A DNA stretch of 64,000 bases. It comes from Acetivibrio thermocellus ATCC 27405. Its GTDB lineage: Bacteria > Bacillota > Clostridia > Acetivibrionales > Acetivibrionaceae. Position 1 is the first letter of the stretch. Each line of letters begins with the position of its first letter. The position numbers and the translations under genes were made by a program. Under the pieces are notes generated by a model that saw nothing but the letters and a program-made list of their open reading frames with translations, had not been told where the DNA came from and ran no database searches. The DNA lies in NCBI RefSeq assembly GCF_000015865.1, contig NC_009012.1, forward strand, positions 248,001 through 312,000, given 5' to 3'. Of this stretch, positions 8,900 to 18,917 are shown one piece after another.

Positions 8900-9904
8900 A
8901 TGAAAAACAGGGTAATTTCATTATTAATGGCTTCCTTGCTTTTGGTTTTGTCGGTAATTGTTGCTCCTTTTTACAAAGCGGAAGCCGCAACTGTGGTAAA
9001 TACGCCTTTTGTTGCAGTGTTTTCGAACTTTGACTCCAGTCAGTGGGAAAAAGCGGATTGGGCGAACGGTTCGGTGTTCAACTGTGTTTGGAAGCCTTCA
9101 CAGGTGACATTTTCGAACGGTAAAATGATTTTGACCCTTGACAGGGAATATGGCGGTTCATATCCGTATAAAAGCGGTGAATATCGTACAAAATCATTTT
9201 TCGGATACGGTTATTATGAAGTAAGAATGAAAGCTGCCAAAAACGTAGGAATTGTTTCATCTTTCTTCACTTATACAGGACCTTCGGACAACAATCCATG
9301 GGACGAAATCGATATCGAGTTTTTAGGAAAGGACACAACTAAAGTTCAGTTCAACTGGTACAAAAATGGAGTCGGTGGAAACGAGTATTTGCACAATCTT
9401 GGATTCGATGCTTCCCAGGATTTTCATACATATGGATTTGAATGGAGGCCGGATTATATAGACTTCTATGTTGACGGCAAAAAAGTTTATCGTGGAACCA
9501 GGAACATACCTGTTACTCCCGGCAAAATTATGATGAATTTGTGGCCAGGAATAGGAGTGGATGAATGGTTGGGACGTTACGACGGAAGAACTCCTTTGCA
9601 GGCGGAGTACGAATATGTAAAATACTATCCTAACGGTGTTCCGCAAGATAATCCTACTCCTACTCCTACGATTGCTCCTTCTACTCCGACTAACCCTAAT
9701 TTACCTCTTAAGGGAGACGTAAACGGCGACGGTCATGTTAACTCATCAGACTATTCATTATTTAAAAGATATTTGCTCAGGGTTATTGATAGATTCCCTG
9801 TTGGAGATCAGAGTGTTGCTGATGTAAACAGGGACGGAAGGATTGACTCCACAGACCTTACAATGTTAAAGAGATATCTGATACGGGCAATTCCGTCACT
9901 TTGA
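8900..9904 (+). CDS. licB: Secreted endo-beta-1,3-1,4-glucanase (lichenase), GH16 with type I dockerin
   Basis: 334 residues; hydrolyses mixed-linkage beta-glucans such as lichenan. A signal peptide (about 1-29, cut after KAEA) is followed by a GH16 jelly-roll domain with the catalytic motif DEIDIE at 135-140 (nucleophile Glu136, acid/base Glu140). A Pro/Thr linker (PTPTPTIAPSTP) leads to a C-terminal dockerin with two calcium-binding segments, GDVNGDGHVNSSDY and ADVNRDGRIDSTDL, each followed by KRYL. Length and order match LicB of A. thermocellus. The dockerin docks it on the cellulosome scaffoldin. ATG follows GGGAGG with good spacing. It is monocistronic, with a promoter and operator upstream and a terminator downstream. 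Confidence 0.97.
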   Translation: MKNRVISLLMASLLLVLSVIVAPFYKAEAATVVNTPFVAVFSNFDSSQWEKADWANGSVFNCVWKPSQVTFSNGKMILTLDREYGGSYPYKSGEYRTKSFFGYGYYEVRMKAAKNVGIVSSFFTYTGPSDNNPWDEIDIEFLGKDTTKVQFNWYKNGVGGNEYLHNLGFDASQDFHTYGFEWRPDYIDFYVDGKKVYRGTRNIPVTPGKIMMNLWPGIGVDEWLGRYDGRTPLQAEYEYVKYYPNGVPQDNPTPTPTIAPSTPTNPNLPLKGDVNGDGHVNSSDYSLFKRYLLRVIDRFPVGDQSVADVNRDGRIDSTDLTMLKRYLIRAIPSL

Positions 9905-9950
9905 AATTAATTCTTCTCAAAACCCCATAAATAAATCAAACCCCATTATA

Positions 9951-9993
9951 AAAACTCTGTAATTTATGAAAATAAATTACAGAGTTTTTATAT
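9951..9993 (+). terminator. Intrinsic terminator of licB
   Basis: A perfect 17-bp stem (9951-9967 with 9972-9988) with a GAAA loop, ending in a T-rich tract. Confidence 0.85.
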
Positions 9994-10193
9994 AATTTTA
10001 TTAAGCTTTTTATTTATAAGTTTATGTTATCCAAACACTTCTATTTATGCGCCATTAATGATAAAATATATATGTGGATAGTTTTTTGGCTAATCCCTTA
10101 TATATTCTTTTTGAATTGTTTATACAGTTTAGATACAAAAATGGAACCTGCAGCATGTGAACTATCCAGAAAAATGTGAAGGGTGGTATTTTA

Positions 10194-10385
10194 ATGGATG
10201 GTTATTTAAAACAATATGTGGGGAAGAAAATAGTTGTGTATCTTTCGCTGTGGTCTATGCTCTTTCATGTTGGTGTATCTGGACTGGTAAGTGATTGCCG
10301 GGATGGCTGGATTGAGCTTAAGAGAAAAAACAGGGTTGAGCATATTAACATTGGTAAAATATATTGTTTTAGAGTTATAGAGTGA
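10194..10385 (+). CDS. Small conserved hypothetical protein (Lsm-like, DUF6897-type?)
   Basis: 63 residues beginning MDGYLKQYVGKKIVVYLS. The pattern (YVGKK, later GLVSDCRDGWIELKRK and HINIGKIYCF) resembles small clostridial Sm/Lsm-like beta-barrel proteins that I recall as DUF6897. ATG 10194 is preferred over the upstream in-frame ATG at 10176 because AAGGGTGG precedes it at a suitable distance. It ends just before a strong bidirectional terminator. Function unknown; there is no operon partner. Confidence 0.6.
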   Translation: MDGYLKQYVGKKIVVYLSLWSMLFHVGVSGLVSDCRDGWIELKRKNRVEHINIGKIYCFRVIE

Positions 10386-10389
10386 AAAT

Positions 10390-10433
10390 ATAATGCTAAT
10401 GGGCATTCGGACGTGAATGCCCATTAGCATTAT
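10390..10433. terminator. Bidirectional terminator between the small gene and bglA
   Basis: A perfect 19-bp stem (10390-10408 with 10415-10433) and a 6-nt loop. T-rich sequence on the right and the matching A-run on the left allow it to serve both converging genes. Confidence 0.88.
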
Positions 10434-10468
10434 GTTTTATGATGTGTATCCGTGTTTGCTGTGTATGA

Positions 10469-11815
10469 TTAAAAACCGTTGTTTTTGATTACTTCTTTGT
10501 ACCAGTAGCCGCTATCCTTTATTTTTCTTTCCAACGTATCAAAATTTACGTGAACGATTCCGAATCTCTTGTTGTACCCGTAAGCCCATTCAAAGTTGTC
10601 CAAAAGCGACCACAAGTAGTATGCTTTTAAGTTTACACCGTCCTGAATTGCCCTGTGAGCCTGGGTCAGATAATCTTTAAGATATTGGATTCTCTTTGTG
10701 TCTTCTATCTTTCCGTTGCTACCTATTTCATCTTTGAAGGCGGCTCCGTTTTCGCTGATAACAATGTTTGGCTTTCCATAATCCCTGTCAAGGAGCATAA
10801 GCAGATCATACAAGCCTTCAGGATATATGATCCAGCCCATATCTGTTTTTTCGAACTTTTCTAATATGGAGTTTGCAGGTGAAAAACCTGACTCACTGGA
10901 CGGATCATATTTTATAAATTCCGAAGAATAATTGTTGAATGCTATGAAGTCTATTGGCTGACTGATAAGTTTCAGGTCATCTTCAGGGAAAGAAAGCTCA
11001 ATACCCTTCTTTTTATAAAGTTTCAATGCGTTTTCAGGATACCGGCCTTTTAGCACAGGATCCAGATACCACCTTCCCGCCAGAGAAAATGACAATTCCG
11101 CTGCTTCAATATCCTCAGCTTTTTCGGATGCGGGATAATGGTAAGATAAATTGAGAGCTATTCCAATTTGGGCGTCAATATTCATTTCTCTAAACAGTTT
11201 CACGGCCTTGCCGTGGGACAAAAGAAGATTGTGCGAGACTTCCAATGAAGTGCGGAGGTCTTTTATCCCAGGGGCATGAATTCCTAAAAAGTGGCCAAGC
11301 AAAGAAACAACACCGGGTTCATTGTGAGTAAACCATATTGGAACGATATCTCCGAGATTTTTAAATATTACTTCAGAGTATTCTGTAAAATAATCGGTGG
11401 TGTCCCGGTTTTTCCATCCGCCTTTATCCTGAAGCTTTTGGGGAAGGTCCCAGTGATAAAGAGTGATTGCAGGCATAATTCCGTTTTCCAGAAGCAGATT
11501 TGTGAGCCTTTTGTAAAAATCCAGTCCCTTTTGATTTAATTTACCTGTTCCTTCAGGAAAGATTCTGGGCCATGAGATGGAAAACCTGTATGATTTAATA
11601 CCGATTTCTTTCATTATTTTGATATCTTCTTCATAACGATGATAGTGGTCGCATGCAACATCGCCGGTATGTCCGTCTGCTATATTTCCTGGCGTGTGGG
11701 AAAAACGGTCCCATATAGATTCACCTTTGCCGTCTTCGTTGTATGCACCTTCAATCTGATATGCTGCTGTTGCAGAACCCCATATGAAATCTTTTGGGAA
11801 AGTTATCTTTGACAT
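10469..11815 (-). CDS. bglA: Beta-glucosidase A, GH1, cytoplasmic
   Basis: Hydrolyses cellobiose and short beta-glucosides to glucose in the cytoplasm; there is no signal peptide. 448 residues in the GH1 TIM barrel: WFTHNEPG holds the acid/base Glu166 and VISENGAAF the nucleophile Glu355. The sequence and length match BglA of A. thermocellus as I remember it. ATG 11815 ([10 protein letters not shown]) is chosen over an in-frame ATG 69 nt upstream because AAGGGTG lies just before it and the family begins there. It converges on the preceding small gene through a shared terminator. No LacI-type palindrome was seen upstream, so control by the neighbouring repressor is not supported. Confidence 0.96.
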   Translation of the reverse strand: MSKITFPKDFIWGSATAAYQIEGAYNEDGKGESIWDRFSHTPGNIADGHTGDVACDHYHRYEEDIKIMKEIGIKSYRFSISWPRIFPEGTGKLNQKGLDFYKRLTNLLLENGIMPAITLYHWDLPQKLQDKGGWKNRDTTDYFTEYSEVIFKNLGDIVPIWFTHNEPGVVSLLGHFLGIHAPGIKDLRTSLEVSHNLLLSHGKAVKLFREMNIDAQIGIALNLSYHYPASEKAEDIEAAELSFSLAGRWYLDPVLKGRYPENALKLYKKKGIELSFPEDDLKLISQPIDFIAFNNYSSEFIKYDPSSESGFSPANSILEKFEKTDMGWIIYPEGLYDLLMLLDRDYGKPNIVISENGAAFKDEIGSNGKIEDTKRIQYLKDYLTQAHRAIQDGVNLKAYYLWSLLDNFEWAYGYNKRFGIVHVNFDTLERKIKDSGYWYKEVIKNNGF

Positions 11816-12090
11816 GTTTACCACACCCTTTAAGATATTATTTGCAAACAGTGTAATAATATAATTATAACCTAGAGGAAACATAAATACTATTTATTTT
11901 TAATCGAAAAAATGAATAGCCTGAAAAAGCATAAAGATTATGGTATATTATGGTGAGTTTATGAGTTTTTTTCTTTGTATTAAATTGAATAATGTGATAA
12001 AATAGCAAAATAGATTGAGATAATTAAAGAATTATATAAATTAAAGAATTATATATCAAAATAATATATTAAATAATATGGGGGTAATGT

Positions 12091-12867
12091 TTGGTGGAAT
12101 TAGGCAGGTTAAAGAGAAGGGCGAGGTTCCAGCTAAGCAACAATGGAGCTAATCTGGCGCTTTTATATATGATGACCATGGCATTTTATATTCTTTTGTT
12201 TTTGTTGCTGGGGCGTTTCAGCCTTCAGACTGCATTAATAATTAACGGTCCGGTTTTGCTGGGATTTACAATTTATTTTCTTGCTATAGCAAGGGTGGAA
12301 AAAGAGCCCAGAACAAGAAAAGAAAAGGAAGAAAAGGATAAGGAGAAAAAGCTTAAAGGAAAATTTACTGTCTTCGGGATGGAAATAAAGCTTGGAAAAA
12401 AGATAAAAATAAATCTCGATACGGCGGAACATCCTTACCGCGTCAGTTTAAAATATGTGTTTTACGGTTTTAAATATTTTATAAACGCTGCTGCGCTTTA
12501 TATCTGGACTACCCTTTTGATATTGGTTTGGTCGCTTTTATTGATTGTTCCTGGAATAATCAAGGCCCTTGATTTGAGTATGAGCTTTTTCATATTGGCT
12601 GACAATCCAACAATGGATATCAGAAAAGCGGCAGATTTGAGTACGAAAATAATGAAAGGCCACAGGAAAGAGTTGTTTTTGCTTACCTTGAGCTTTATAG
12701 GCTGGATATTAATTTCAATATTTACTTTTTCCGTTGGTTTTGCCATTACGATACCGTATATTATGACTACCTATGCACTTTTTTATGATGAGGTTAAAAA
12801 ACAGAGTATAGAAAACGGAATTATTGCAGAAGATGAAATTGGAACCAGAAGGTTGTGGGAATATTAA
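12091..12867 (+). CDS. Multi-pass membrane protein, DUF975 family
   Basis: About 258 residues. The N-terminal RLKRRARFQL element and several hydrophobic segments (about 24-68, 132-160, 165-178, 196-228) fit DUF975 integral membrane proteins, including the late FIGWILISIF and IPYIMTTYALFYDEV signatures. A lysine/glutamate-rich cytoplasmic insert lies at about 70-95. The start is TTG 12091 or GTG 12094; GGGGG at 12080-12084 fits either. Function unknown. It stands alone, upstream of the pheST leader. Confidence 0.75.
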   Translation: MVELGRLKRRARFQLSNNGANLALLYMMTMAFYILLFLLLGRFSLQTALIINGPVLLGFTIYFLAIARVEKEPRTRKEKEEKDKEKKLKGKFTVFGMEIKLGKKIKINLDTAEHPYRVSLKYVFYGFKYFINAAALYIWTTLLILVWSLLLIVPGIIKALDLSMSFFILADNPTMDIRKAADLSTKIMKGHRKELFLLTLSFIGWILISIFTFSVGFAITIPYIMTTYALFYDEVKKQSIENGIIAEDEIGTRRLWEY

Positions 12868-12905
12868 AAATCATTGAAATATGCGTTGAATAATGAAAAT
12901 GCGCA

Positions 12906-12934
12906 TTGAATATATGTAAAATTTATGCTATAAT
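12906..12934 (+). promoter_or_regulatory. Probable promoter of the pheS-pheT leader
   Basis: TTGAAT at 12906-12911, a 17-bp spacer, and TATAAT at 12929-12934. It sits about 40 bp before the T-box stem I, as expected for a leader transcript. Confidence 0.7.
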
Positions 12935-12974
12935 TTATAAAATTAATTTATGCTGTAATTCATAAATTTATATT

Positions 12975-13257
12975 CGGGCGATGACTGAGAGAGTAGATGG
13001 TCATGAAGGATATAAGAGAGAAGATACCATAGGCTGAGAGTATCTTTATCAGTTCAGGCCATTGAAGTTCCCTCAGGAGCTGCATTCTGAACACCGGTGG
13101 AAAAATGGCGTTGCAGGCGGAGCCGGTAAGTAGGAAGTGCCGGGTTGCAGCCGTTATCTGCAAAAGAGTGCTTGCATGTCTTGAGGATATGCAAGAATTT
13201 GGGTGGTACCGCGAAGCAAACCTTCGTCCCTTTGTATTGGGATGAAGGTTTTTTTAT
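12975..13257 (+). promoter_or_regulatory. T-box riboswitch (Phe, specifier UUC) controlling pheST
   Basis: The T-box core GGGTGGTACCGCG starts at 13201, with UGGU at 13204-13207 to pair with the tRNA acceptor end. The terminator stem is 13219-13230 with 13239-13250, followed by T7. In stem I the lower helix pairs 12985-12989 (CTGAG) with 13072-13076 (CTCAG), and the upper helix pairs 12997-13002 (ATGGTC) with 13057-13062 (GGCCAT). The internal loop between them contains GAAG and then TTC at 13068-13070, a phenylalanine codon that agrees with the downstream gene. Uncharged tRNA-Phe should stabilise the antiterminator. Confidence 0.93.
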
Positions 13258-13338
13258 GAAACAAAAGACGGTAAAAACACTTTTTATGAATTTATATAAG
13301 GACTACAATTAATGATTATATAAGGAGGAATACAAAGC

Positions 13339-14358
13339 ATGAAGGAGCAGTTGAACAGTATCAGAGTTCAGGCAGAGCAGGAACTTTCCAATGTTGGAAC
13401 CATTGCGGAACTGGAAAACATCAGAGTCAAATATTTGGGCAAAAAAGGGGAACTTACCGCCGTATTAAGAGGCATGGGTTCTCTGTCGCCGGAAGAAAGG
13501 CCGGTAATAGGCCAGCTGGCAAATGAGATTAGGGCTTATATTGAGAGCCGTATAGAAGAGGCCAGGAACGAGCTTATAAAAAAAGAAAGAAGTCAAAAAC
13601 TCGAGAGAGAAGTCATTGACGTAACCATGCCGGGAAAAAGAAAGATGCTTGGAAAGAAACATCCTTTGAGCATTGTGATAGACGAGATTAAAGATGTGTT
13701 TATAGGAATGGGTTACGAAATAGCCGAAGGTCCTGAGGTTGAGCTGGACTATTACAACTTTGAAGCCCTCAACATTCCCAGAAACCACCCGGCAAGAGAT
13801 GTACAGGACACTTTCTACATAAATAACAACATATTACTCAGAACCCAGACATCTCCCGTTCAGATCAGGGTTATGGAGAACAAAAAACCACCGATTAAAA
13901 TAATCTGCCCGGGAAGGGTGTACCGCTCCGATGCTGTGGATGCCACCCATTCACCTATATTCCATCAAGTGGAAGGACTGGTGGTGGACAAGGGAGTTAC
14001 AATGGGAGACCTTGTCGGAACTTTAAGAGTGTTTGCAAAGAGTTTGTTCGGAGAAAAGACAGAAATAAGGCTGAGACCTCACCATTTCCCATTCACAGAG
14101 CCCAGTGCCGAGGTTGATGTTTCATGCTGGGCTTGCGGAGGAACAGGCTGCAGAATATGTAAAAATGAAGGCTGGATAGAGATTTTGGGCGCCGGAATGG
14201 TTCATCCGAAGGTTCTGGAGGTTTGCGGCATAGACCCTGAAGTATACAGCGGATTTGCTTTTGGTCTTGGCGTCGAAAGAACGGCCATGGGAAGATTTAA
14301 TATCGATGACATGAGACTTTTGTATGAAAACGATATCAGGTTCTTAAAACAGTTTTAA
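13339..14358 (+). CDS. pheS: Phenylalanyl-tRNA synthetase alpha subunit
   Basis: Catalytic subunit of the alpha2-beta2 enzyme that charges tRNA-Phe. 339 residues: an N-terminal coiled-coil (about 1-85), then the class II catalytic core with motif 1 around [15 protein letters not shown], motif 2 ([22 protein letters not shown]) and motif 3 ([13 protein letters not shown]). [10 protein letters not shown] insert with paired cysteines lies at about 260. The start has AAGGAGGAA upstream. It is followed 41 nt later by pheT and controlled by the T-box in front. Confidence 0.97.
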   Translation: MKEQLNSIRVQAEQELSNVGTIAELENIRVKYLGKKGELTAVLRGMGSLSPEERPVIGQLANEIRAYIESRIEEARNELIKKERSQKLEREVIDVTMPGKRKMLGKKHPLSIVIDEIKDVFIGMGYEIAEGPEVELDYYNFEALNIPRNHPARDVQDTFYINNNILLRTQTSPVQIRVMENKKPPIKIICPGRVYRSDAVDATHSPIFHQVEGLVVDKGVTMGDLVGTLRVFAKSLFGEKTEIRLRPHHFPFTEPSAEVDVSCWACGGTGCRICKNEGWIEILGAGMVHPKVLEVCGIDPEVYSGFAFGLGVERTAMGRFNIDDMRLLYENDIRFLKQF

Positions 14359-14399
14359 TCTCTGATTTTTACCATAAAATTTGCGAAAGGAGTAGTAGT

Positions 14400-16787
14400 A
14401 TGAAAGCACCGATAGATTGGCTGAAAGATTATGTTGATATAAATGTGAGCACAAAAGAGCTGGCGGATGCCATGACAATGTCAGGCTCCAAGGTTGAAGG
14501 AATAGAAGTTCAGGGAGAAGAAATCACCAAAGTTGTGGTGGGAAAAATACTTTCTCTTGAAAAGCATCCCGATGCCGACAGGTTGCAGGTGGCAAAGGTG
14601 GATGTGGGCAGCGAGGTATTACAGATAGTTACAGGAGCACAGAACGTAAATGTCGGAGATTACATACCGGTGGCTCTTGTGGGTTCCACTCTTCCCGGAG
14701 GAAAGAAAATATCCAAAGGAAAACTCAGAGGTGTGGAATCCTACGGCATGATGTGCTCAATAGAAGAATTGGGCCTTACCAGGGATGATTGTCCCGATGC
14801 GCCGGAAGACGGGATTTATATCCTGCCCAAAGAAGAGGAATTGGGTAAAGATATTAAAGAAGTATTGGGATTGAACAAGGAGATTATTGAGTTTGAAATT
14901 ACATCCAACAGACCGGACTGTCTTAGTATTATTGGTCTTGCAAGAGAAGCCGCTGTCACTTTGAAGACAAAGTTCAAGAGGCCTGTTATAAATGTGAAGG
15001 AAGAAGGGGACGACGCTTCGCAGTATATTTCCGTTGAGGTGAAAGATACCGGGCTTTGCCCGAGATTTGCGGCAAGGGTTGTAAAGGATGTCAAAATCGG
15101 ACCTTCTCCCAAGTGGATGAGGGACAGGCTTAAAGCTGCAGGAGTAAGACCGATTAACAATATTGTTGACATAACAAACTATGTAATGCTGGAATACGGT
15201 CAGCCGATGCATGCTTATGACATCAAGGATATAAAGGGAAACAAGATTATTGTAAGGAGAGCTTTTGACGGAGAGATAATCAAAACCTTGGATGATCAGG
15301 ACAGAGAACTGGACTCCTCAATGCTTGTGATAGCCGATGAGGAAAGGGCTGTCGGAGTGGCCGGCGTTATGGGCGGTGCCAATTCGGAAATAAAAGATGA
15401 CACGAAAACCATAGTATTTGAGGCCGCAAACTTCAACGGAACATCCGTGAGACTTACGGCAAAGAAGCTGGGAATGAGGACCGAAGCCTCCGGAAGATTT
15501 GAGAAAGGCCTTGATCCTGAAAATGTGGAGGCTGCCATCAACAGGGCCGCGCAGCTTGTGGAAGAGCTGGGAATAGGTACGGTATGCAAGGGCATGATTG
15601 ATTGTTACCCTGAAAAAAAAGAGCCAAGAATTATAAAACTCAGGGTTGACAAAATAAACAGTCTCCTTGGCACCAACATCCCGAAAGAAGAAATGATTGA
15701 TATTTTGAGGGCCCTGGAGTTTGAAGTGGATGAGAATAATATGACTGTAAAGGTTCCAACTTTTAGAGATGATGTAGAAAGGGAAGCGGACATTGCGGAA
15801 GAAATTGCAAGGTTCTACGGCTACAATAACATAGAAGCCACGCTTTTGTCCGGCAAGACTGCCACACAGGGAAGAAAGACCTACAAGCAGACTATTGAAG
15901 ACCTCATAAAGGAAACAATGATTGCGTGCGGACTGTGTGAGACATATACCTTCTCGTTTACCAGTCCGAAAGTGTTTGACAAATTAAATCTTCCGGCGGA
16001 CAGCGAGCTTCGCAAGGCTGTTGTTATTTCCAATCCGCTGGGAGAGGATTACAGCATAATGAGAACCACTACTATTCCGGATATGCTTGCGGTAATAAGC
16101 ACCAACTACAACAGAAGAATAGAAGAAGCAAGACTGTTTGAAATGTCCAAGGTTTATATTCCCAAGAGCCTTCCGCTGGAGGAGCTGCCCGAGGAAAAAA
16201 CGGTACTTACTTTGGGAATGTACGGTGAGCTTGATTTCTATGATTTGAAAGGCGTTGTGGAAGAACTTCTGGAAAGGCTTGGAATAAAGAATTATGATGT
16301 TTCGCCGGAGAAGAACAATGTTGTGTTCCATCCGGGAAGAACGGCTTTAATAAACATTGACGGTGAGTATGCGGGTATTATAGGAGAAATACATCCTGAA
16401 GTTGCCGAAAAGTTTGAATGTCCGGAGCGCACTTACATTGGTGTCATCGAGGTTGAAACACTGGTCAGGAAAGCTTCAATGGATTGCCAGTACAAAGGGC
16501 TTCCGAAGTATCCGGCCGTTACAAGGGATATAGCTATGCTTGTAAAAGATGAAGTAATGGTAAAAGAAATAGAAGACATTATAAAGCAGAGAGCAGGCAA
16601 GATACTTGAGAGTGTGAAGCTTTTTGATGTTTACAAAGGCAAGCAGGTACCCGAAGGCATGAAGAGCGTGGCCTATTCCATAACGTTCAGGGCATCCGAC
16701 AGGACTTTGACCGATGAAGAAGTGGGCAAGGCTATGACAAAGATTCTTGACGGACTGAAGAGAAATCTTGGTGCGGAGCTTAGATAA
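14400..16787 (+). CDS. pheT: Phenylalanyl-tRNA synthetase beta subunit
   Basis: 795 residues, usual length. Domains in order: an N-terminal tRNA-binding EMAP-like domain (about 40-150, with HPDADRLQVAKVDVG), the B3/B4 editing domain (about 210-380), the B5 domain (about 400-470), a catalytic-like domain (about 480-680) and a C-terminal ferredoxin-fold anticodon-binding domain (about 700-795, starting at YPAVTRDIAML). Gly-x-Gly-Ala editing-site features such as MGGANSEI are present. AAAGGAG precedes the ATG. It forms one transcript with pheS. Confidence 0.97.
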   Translation: MKAPIDWLKDYVDINVSTKELADAMTMSGSKVEGIEVQGEEITKVVVGKILSLEKHPDADRLQVAKVDVGSEVLQIVTGAQNVNVGDYIPVALVGSTLPGGKKISKGKLRGVESYGMMCSIEELGLTRDDCPDAPEDGIYILPKEEELGKDIKEVLGLNKEIIEFEITSNRPDCLSIIGLAREAAVTLKTKFKRPVINVKEEGDDASQYISVEVKDTGLCPRFAARVVKDVKIGPSPKWMRDRLKAAGVRPINNIVDITNYVMLEYGQPMHAYDIKDIKGNKIIVRRAFDGEIIKTLDDQDRELDSSMLVIADEERAVGVAGVMGGANSEIKDDTKTIVFEAANFNGTSVRLTAKKLGMRTEASGRFEKGLDPENVEAAINRAAQLVEELGIGTVCKGMIDCYPEKKEPRIIKLRVDKINSLLGTNIPKEEMIDILRALEFEVDENNMTVKVPTFRDDVEREADIAEEIARFYGYNNIEATLLSGKTATQGRKTYKQTIEDLIKETMIACGLCETYTFSFTSPKVFDKLNLPADSELRKAVVISNPLGEDYSIMRTTTIPDMLAVISTNYNRRIEEARLFEMSKVYIPKSLPLEELPEEKTVLTLGMYGELDFYDLKGVVEELLERLGIKNYDVSPEKNNVVFHPGRTALINIDGEYAGIIGEIHPEVAEKFECPERTYIGVIEVETLVRKASMDCQYKGLPKYPAVTRDIAMLVKDEVMVKEIEDIIKQRAGKILESVKLFDVYKGKQVPEGMKSVAYSITFRASDRTLTDEEVGKAMTKILDGLKRNLGAELR

Positions 16788-16800
16788 CAATGAATAATAA

Positions 16801-16841
16801 ATAGCCGGAGAAGGGGGGAGGAGATTCTTTTCTCCGGCTAT
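16801..16841. terminator. Hairpin between pheT and the spore-protein gene
   Basis: A perfect 12-bp stem (16801-16812 with 16830-16841). A T-rich run follows it only when read on the minus strand, so it more likely ends the spore-protein transcript. Confidence 0.6.
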
Positions 16842-16857
16842 AGTAAGCTTTTGAAAT

Positions 16858-17082
16858 CTATTTTATTAATTCACTTTTTGCCATTTCAATCATTCTTTTT
16901 ACCATTTGTCCGCCAATGGGTCCGCCTTGCAATCCGTTTATTCTGCATGGTACGTCGCCTTTGTAATGGTCGTTGTTTTCTTTAACGAACTGCAAATAAC
17001 CGATTTCTTTGGCGCATTCTATTTTAAAACGGTTTAAAGCCTCTCTTGCTTTTGGGTCCAAAGAAGTATTTCTTCTTGCCAT
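16858..17082 (-). CDS. Small acid-soluble spore protein, alpha/beta type
   Basis: 74 residues beginning MARRNTSLDPKAREALNRFK. It carries the family features: ALNRFKIECAKEIGY, and a C-terminal GPIGGQMVKRMIEMAK that matches the DNA-contacting GxxGG-x-x-VK-x-MI motif. Such proteins coat spore DNA and protect it from damage. ATG 17082 is preferred over an in-frame upstream ATG because AAGGTGGTG lies directly before it. Expression is expected in the forespore, but I could not identify a sigma-G promoter with confidence. Confidence 0.92.
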   Translation of the reverse strand: MARRNTSLDPKAREALNRFKIECAKEIGYLQFVKENNDHYKGDVPCRINGLQGGPIGGQMVKRMIEMAKSELIK

Positions 17083-17328
17083 GCTATTCACCACCTTGTA
17101 TGTTTTGTATGTATTTAGTTTGCACTTTTTAAAAAGGATTAACACAGCAATTTTAACCTCGATTTCACATTGGCATGAAGACGGACCATATTTTGCGTGA
17201 GATTAAACTGTTGAAAGATTGAATTATTATGTAACAAAATTGTGTGAACGAATTGTTTAATCTTTTGAAGTTGTTATTGGAGTTATTGCTGTTATTATTA
17301 TTCAAGTTGGAAAAATTAGAATACTGTA

Positions 17329-17357
17329 TTGCGTTAAGATTAATCATTTGTTAATAT
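17329..17357 (+). promoter_or_regulatory. Possible promoter of pgi
   Basis: TTGCGT at 17329-17334, a 17-bp spacer and TAATAT at 17352-17357, about 75 bp before the start codon. Each box has two mismatches to consensus, so this is a weak call. Confidence 0.35.
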
Positions 17358-17431
17358 AAAAACAAAGTTGTTGAGAAGCTTATCAGACTTGTGTTTGATT
17401 CATAAAAAATTTATGTGCTGGAGGTTTAACG

Positions 17432-18778
17432 ATGGAAAGAATAAAATTTGACTATTCAAAAGCATTGCCTTTTGTAAGTGAACGTGAAGTTGCATATTTC
17501 GAGAATTTTGTAAGGTCTGCCCATGACATGCTCCATAACAAAACCGGAGCGGGAAATGACTTTGTAGGCTGGGTTGATCTTCCTGTAAATTATGACAGGG
17601 AAGAATTTGCGAGAATCAAGGCTGCGGCAGAAAAGATAAAATCTGATTCTGATGCTTTGGTTGTAATTGGAATCGGAGGTTCCTATCTGGGAGCAAGGGC
17701 GGCAATAGAGATGCTTTCCCACTCATTCCACAATCTCATGCCCAAATCAAAGAGGAATGCTCCTGAGATATATTTTGTGGGAAACAATATCAGCTCTACA
17801 TACATTGCTGATTTGCTGGAAGTAATAGAAGGCAAAGAGATTTCGGTAAACGTTATATCAAAATCCGGTACTACAACGGAGCCTGCCATTGCTTTCAGAA
17901 TCTTTAAAGAGTACATGGAAAACAAATACGGAAAAGACGGAGCAAGTAAAAGAATATATGCCACTACCGACAAGGAGAAAGGAGCACTCAGGAAGCTGGC
18001 AACCGAAGAGGGATATGAAACATTTGTAGTTCCTGATGACATAGGTGGAAGATTCTCCGTTCTGACGGCAGTTGGCTTGCTTCCCATTGCAGTGGCCGGA
18101 ATTGACATCGACAGCATGATGAAGGGAGCTGCTGACGCCCGTGAGCTTTACAGCAATCCAAACCTGATGGAAAACGACTGCTACAAATATGCGGCTGTAA
18201 GAAACGCTCTCTACAGAAAGAACAAGACAATTGAGATAATGGTAAACTATGAACCTTCACTCCATTACTTCACAGAATGGTGGAAACAGCTCTACGGAGA
18301 AAGTGAAGGAAAGGATCAAAAAGGTATATTCCCGGCCGGAGTTGACTTCACTACGGACCTTCATTCCATGGGACAGTATATACAGGATGGACTCAGGAAC
18401 ATATTTGAAACGGTAATCAGGGTTGAAAAGCCCAGAAAGAATATTGTTATAAAGGAAGAAAAGGACAACCTTGACGGATTGAACTTTATTGCCGGAAAAG
18501 ACGTGGACTATGTAAACAAGAAAGCAATGGAAGGAACGGTACTTGCCCATACCGACGGCGGTGTTCCGAATCTTGTGGTAACCGTGCCTGAGCTTAGTGC
18601 TTATTACTTTGGAAATATGGTATACTTCTTTGAAAAAGCCTGCGGTATAAGCGGATACCTCCTTGGTGTAAATCCTTTTGACCAGCCGGGAGTTGAGGCT
18701 TACAAGAAAAACATGTTTGCCCTTCTTGGAAAACCGGGATATGAAGAACAAAGAAAGAAACTTGAAGAGCGTTTGTAA
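17432..18778 (+). CDS. pgi: Glucose-6-phosphate isomerase
   Basis: Interconverts glucose-6-phosphate and fructose-6-phosphate in glycolysis. 448 residues, the size of the Firmicute type. The SIS fold shows [16 protein letters not shown] (about 74-89), [14 protein letters not shown] (about 143-156), the QGIFPAG-type stretch [14 protein letters not shown], and a C-terminal [12 protein letters not shown] signature. GGAGG lies 9 nt before the ATG. A hairpin terminator follows, so it appears to be a single-gene unit. Confidence 0.97.
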   Translation: MERIKFDYSKALPFVSEREVAYFENFVRSAHDMLHNKTGAGNDFVGWVDLPVNYDREEFARIKAAAEKIKSDSDALVVIGIGGSYLGARAAIEMLSHSFHNLMPKSKRNAPEIYFVGNNISSTYIADLLEVIEGKEISVNVISKSGTTTEPAIAFRIFKEYMENKYGKDGASKRIYATTDKEKGALRKLATEEGYETFVVPDDIGGRFSVLTAVGLLPIAVAGIDIDSMMKGAADARELYSNPNLMENDCYKYAAVRNALYRKNKTIEIMVNYEPSLHYFTEWWKQLYGESEGKDQKGIFPAGVDFTTDLHSMGQYIQDGLRNIFETVIRVEKPRKNIVIKEEKDNLDGLNFIAGKDVDYVNKKAMEGTVLAHTDGGVPNLVVTVPELSAYYFGNMVYFFEKACGISGYLLGVNPFDQPGVEAYKKNMFALLGKPGYEEQRKKLEERL

Positions 18779-18862
18779 GAAATATGTTTGTGATTTATAT
18801 GTGATTTATAATTTTTATAATTACGGCAAACAGATAAATAAATTATGGTCAATGGAATAAAT

Positions 18863-18900
18863 AAAATAAGGAGTCGGAAAGCTTTCTGACTCCTTATTTT
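18863..18900. terminator. Bidirectional terminator between pgi and the phosphoesterase gene
   Basis: A near-perfect 38-bp palindrome: 18863-18881 pairs with 18882-18900 with one G-U (the innermost bases form the loop). It ends in T-runs in both directions and separates convergent genes. Confidence 0.85.
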
Positions 18901-18917
18901 TATAGCAAAAATTAATT

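Noticed and set aside
11816-11960. LacI-type operator upstream of bglA
   Set aside because: No central-CG palindrome resembling the licB site was found on either strand.
17165-17347. Asn-rich minus-strand ORF upstream of pgi
   Set aside because: Produced by TTA/TTG-rich repeats in the intergenic region; no ribosome binding site, probably part of the pgi upstream region.
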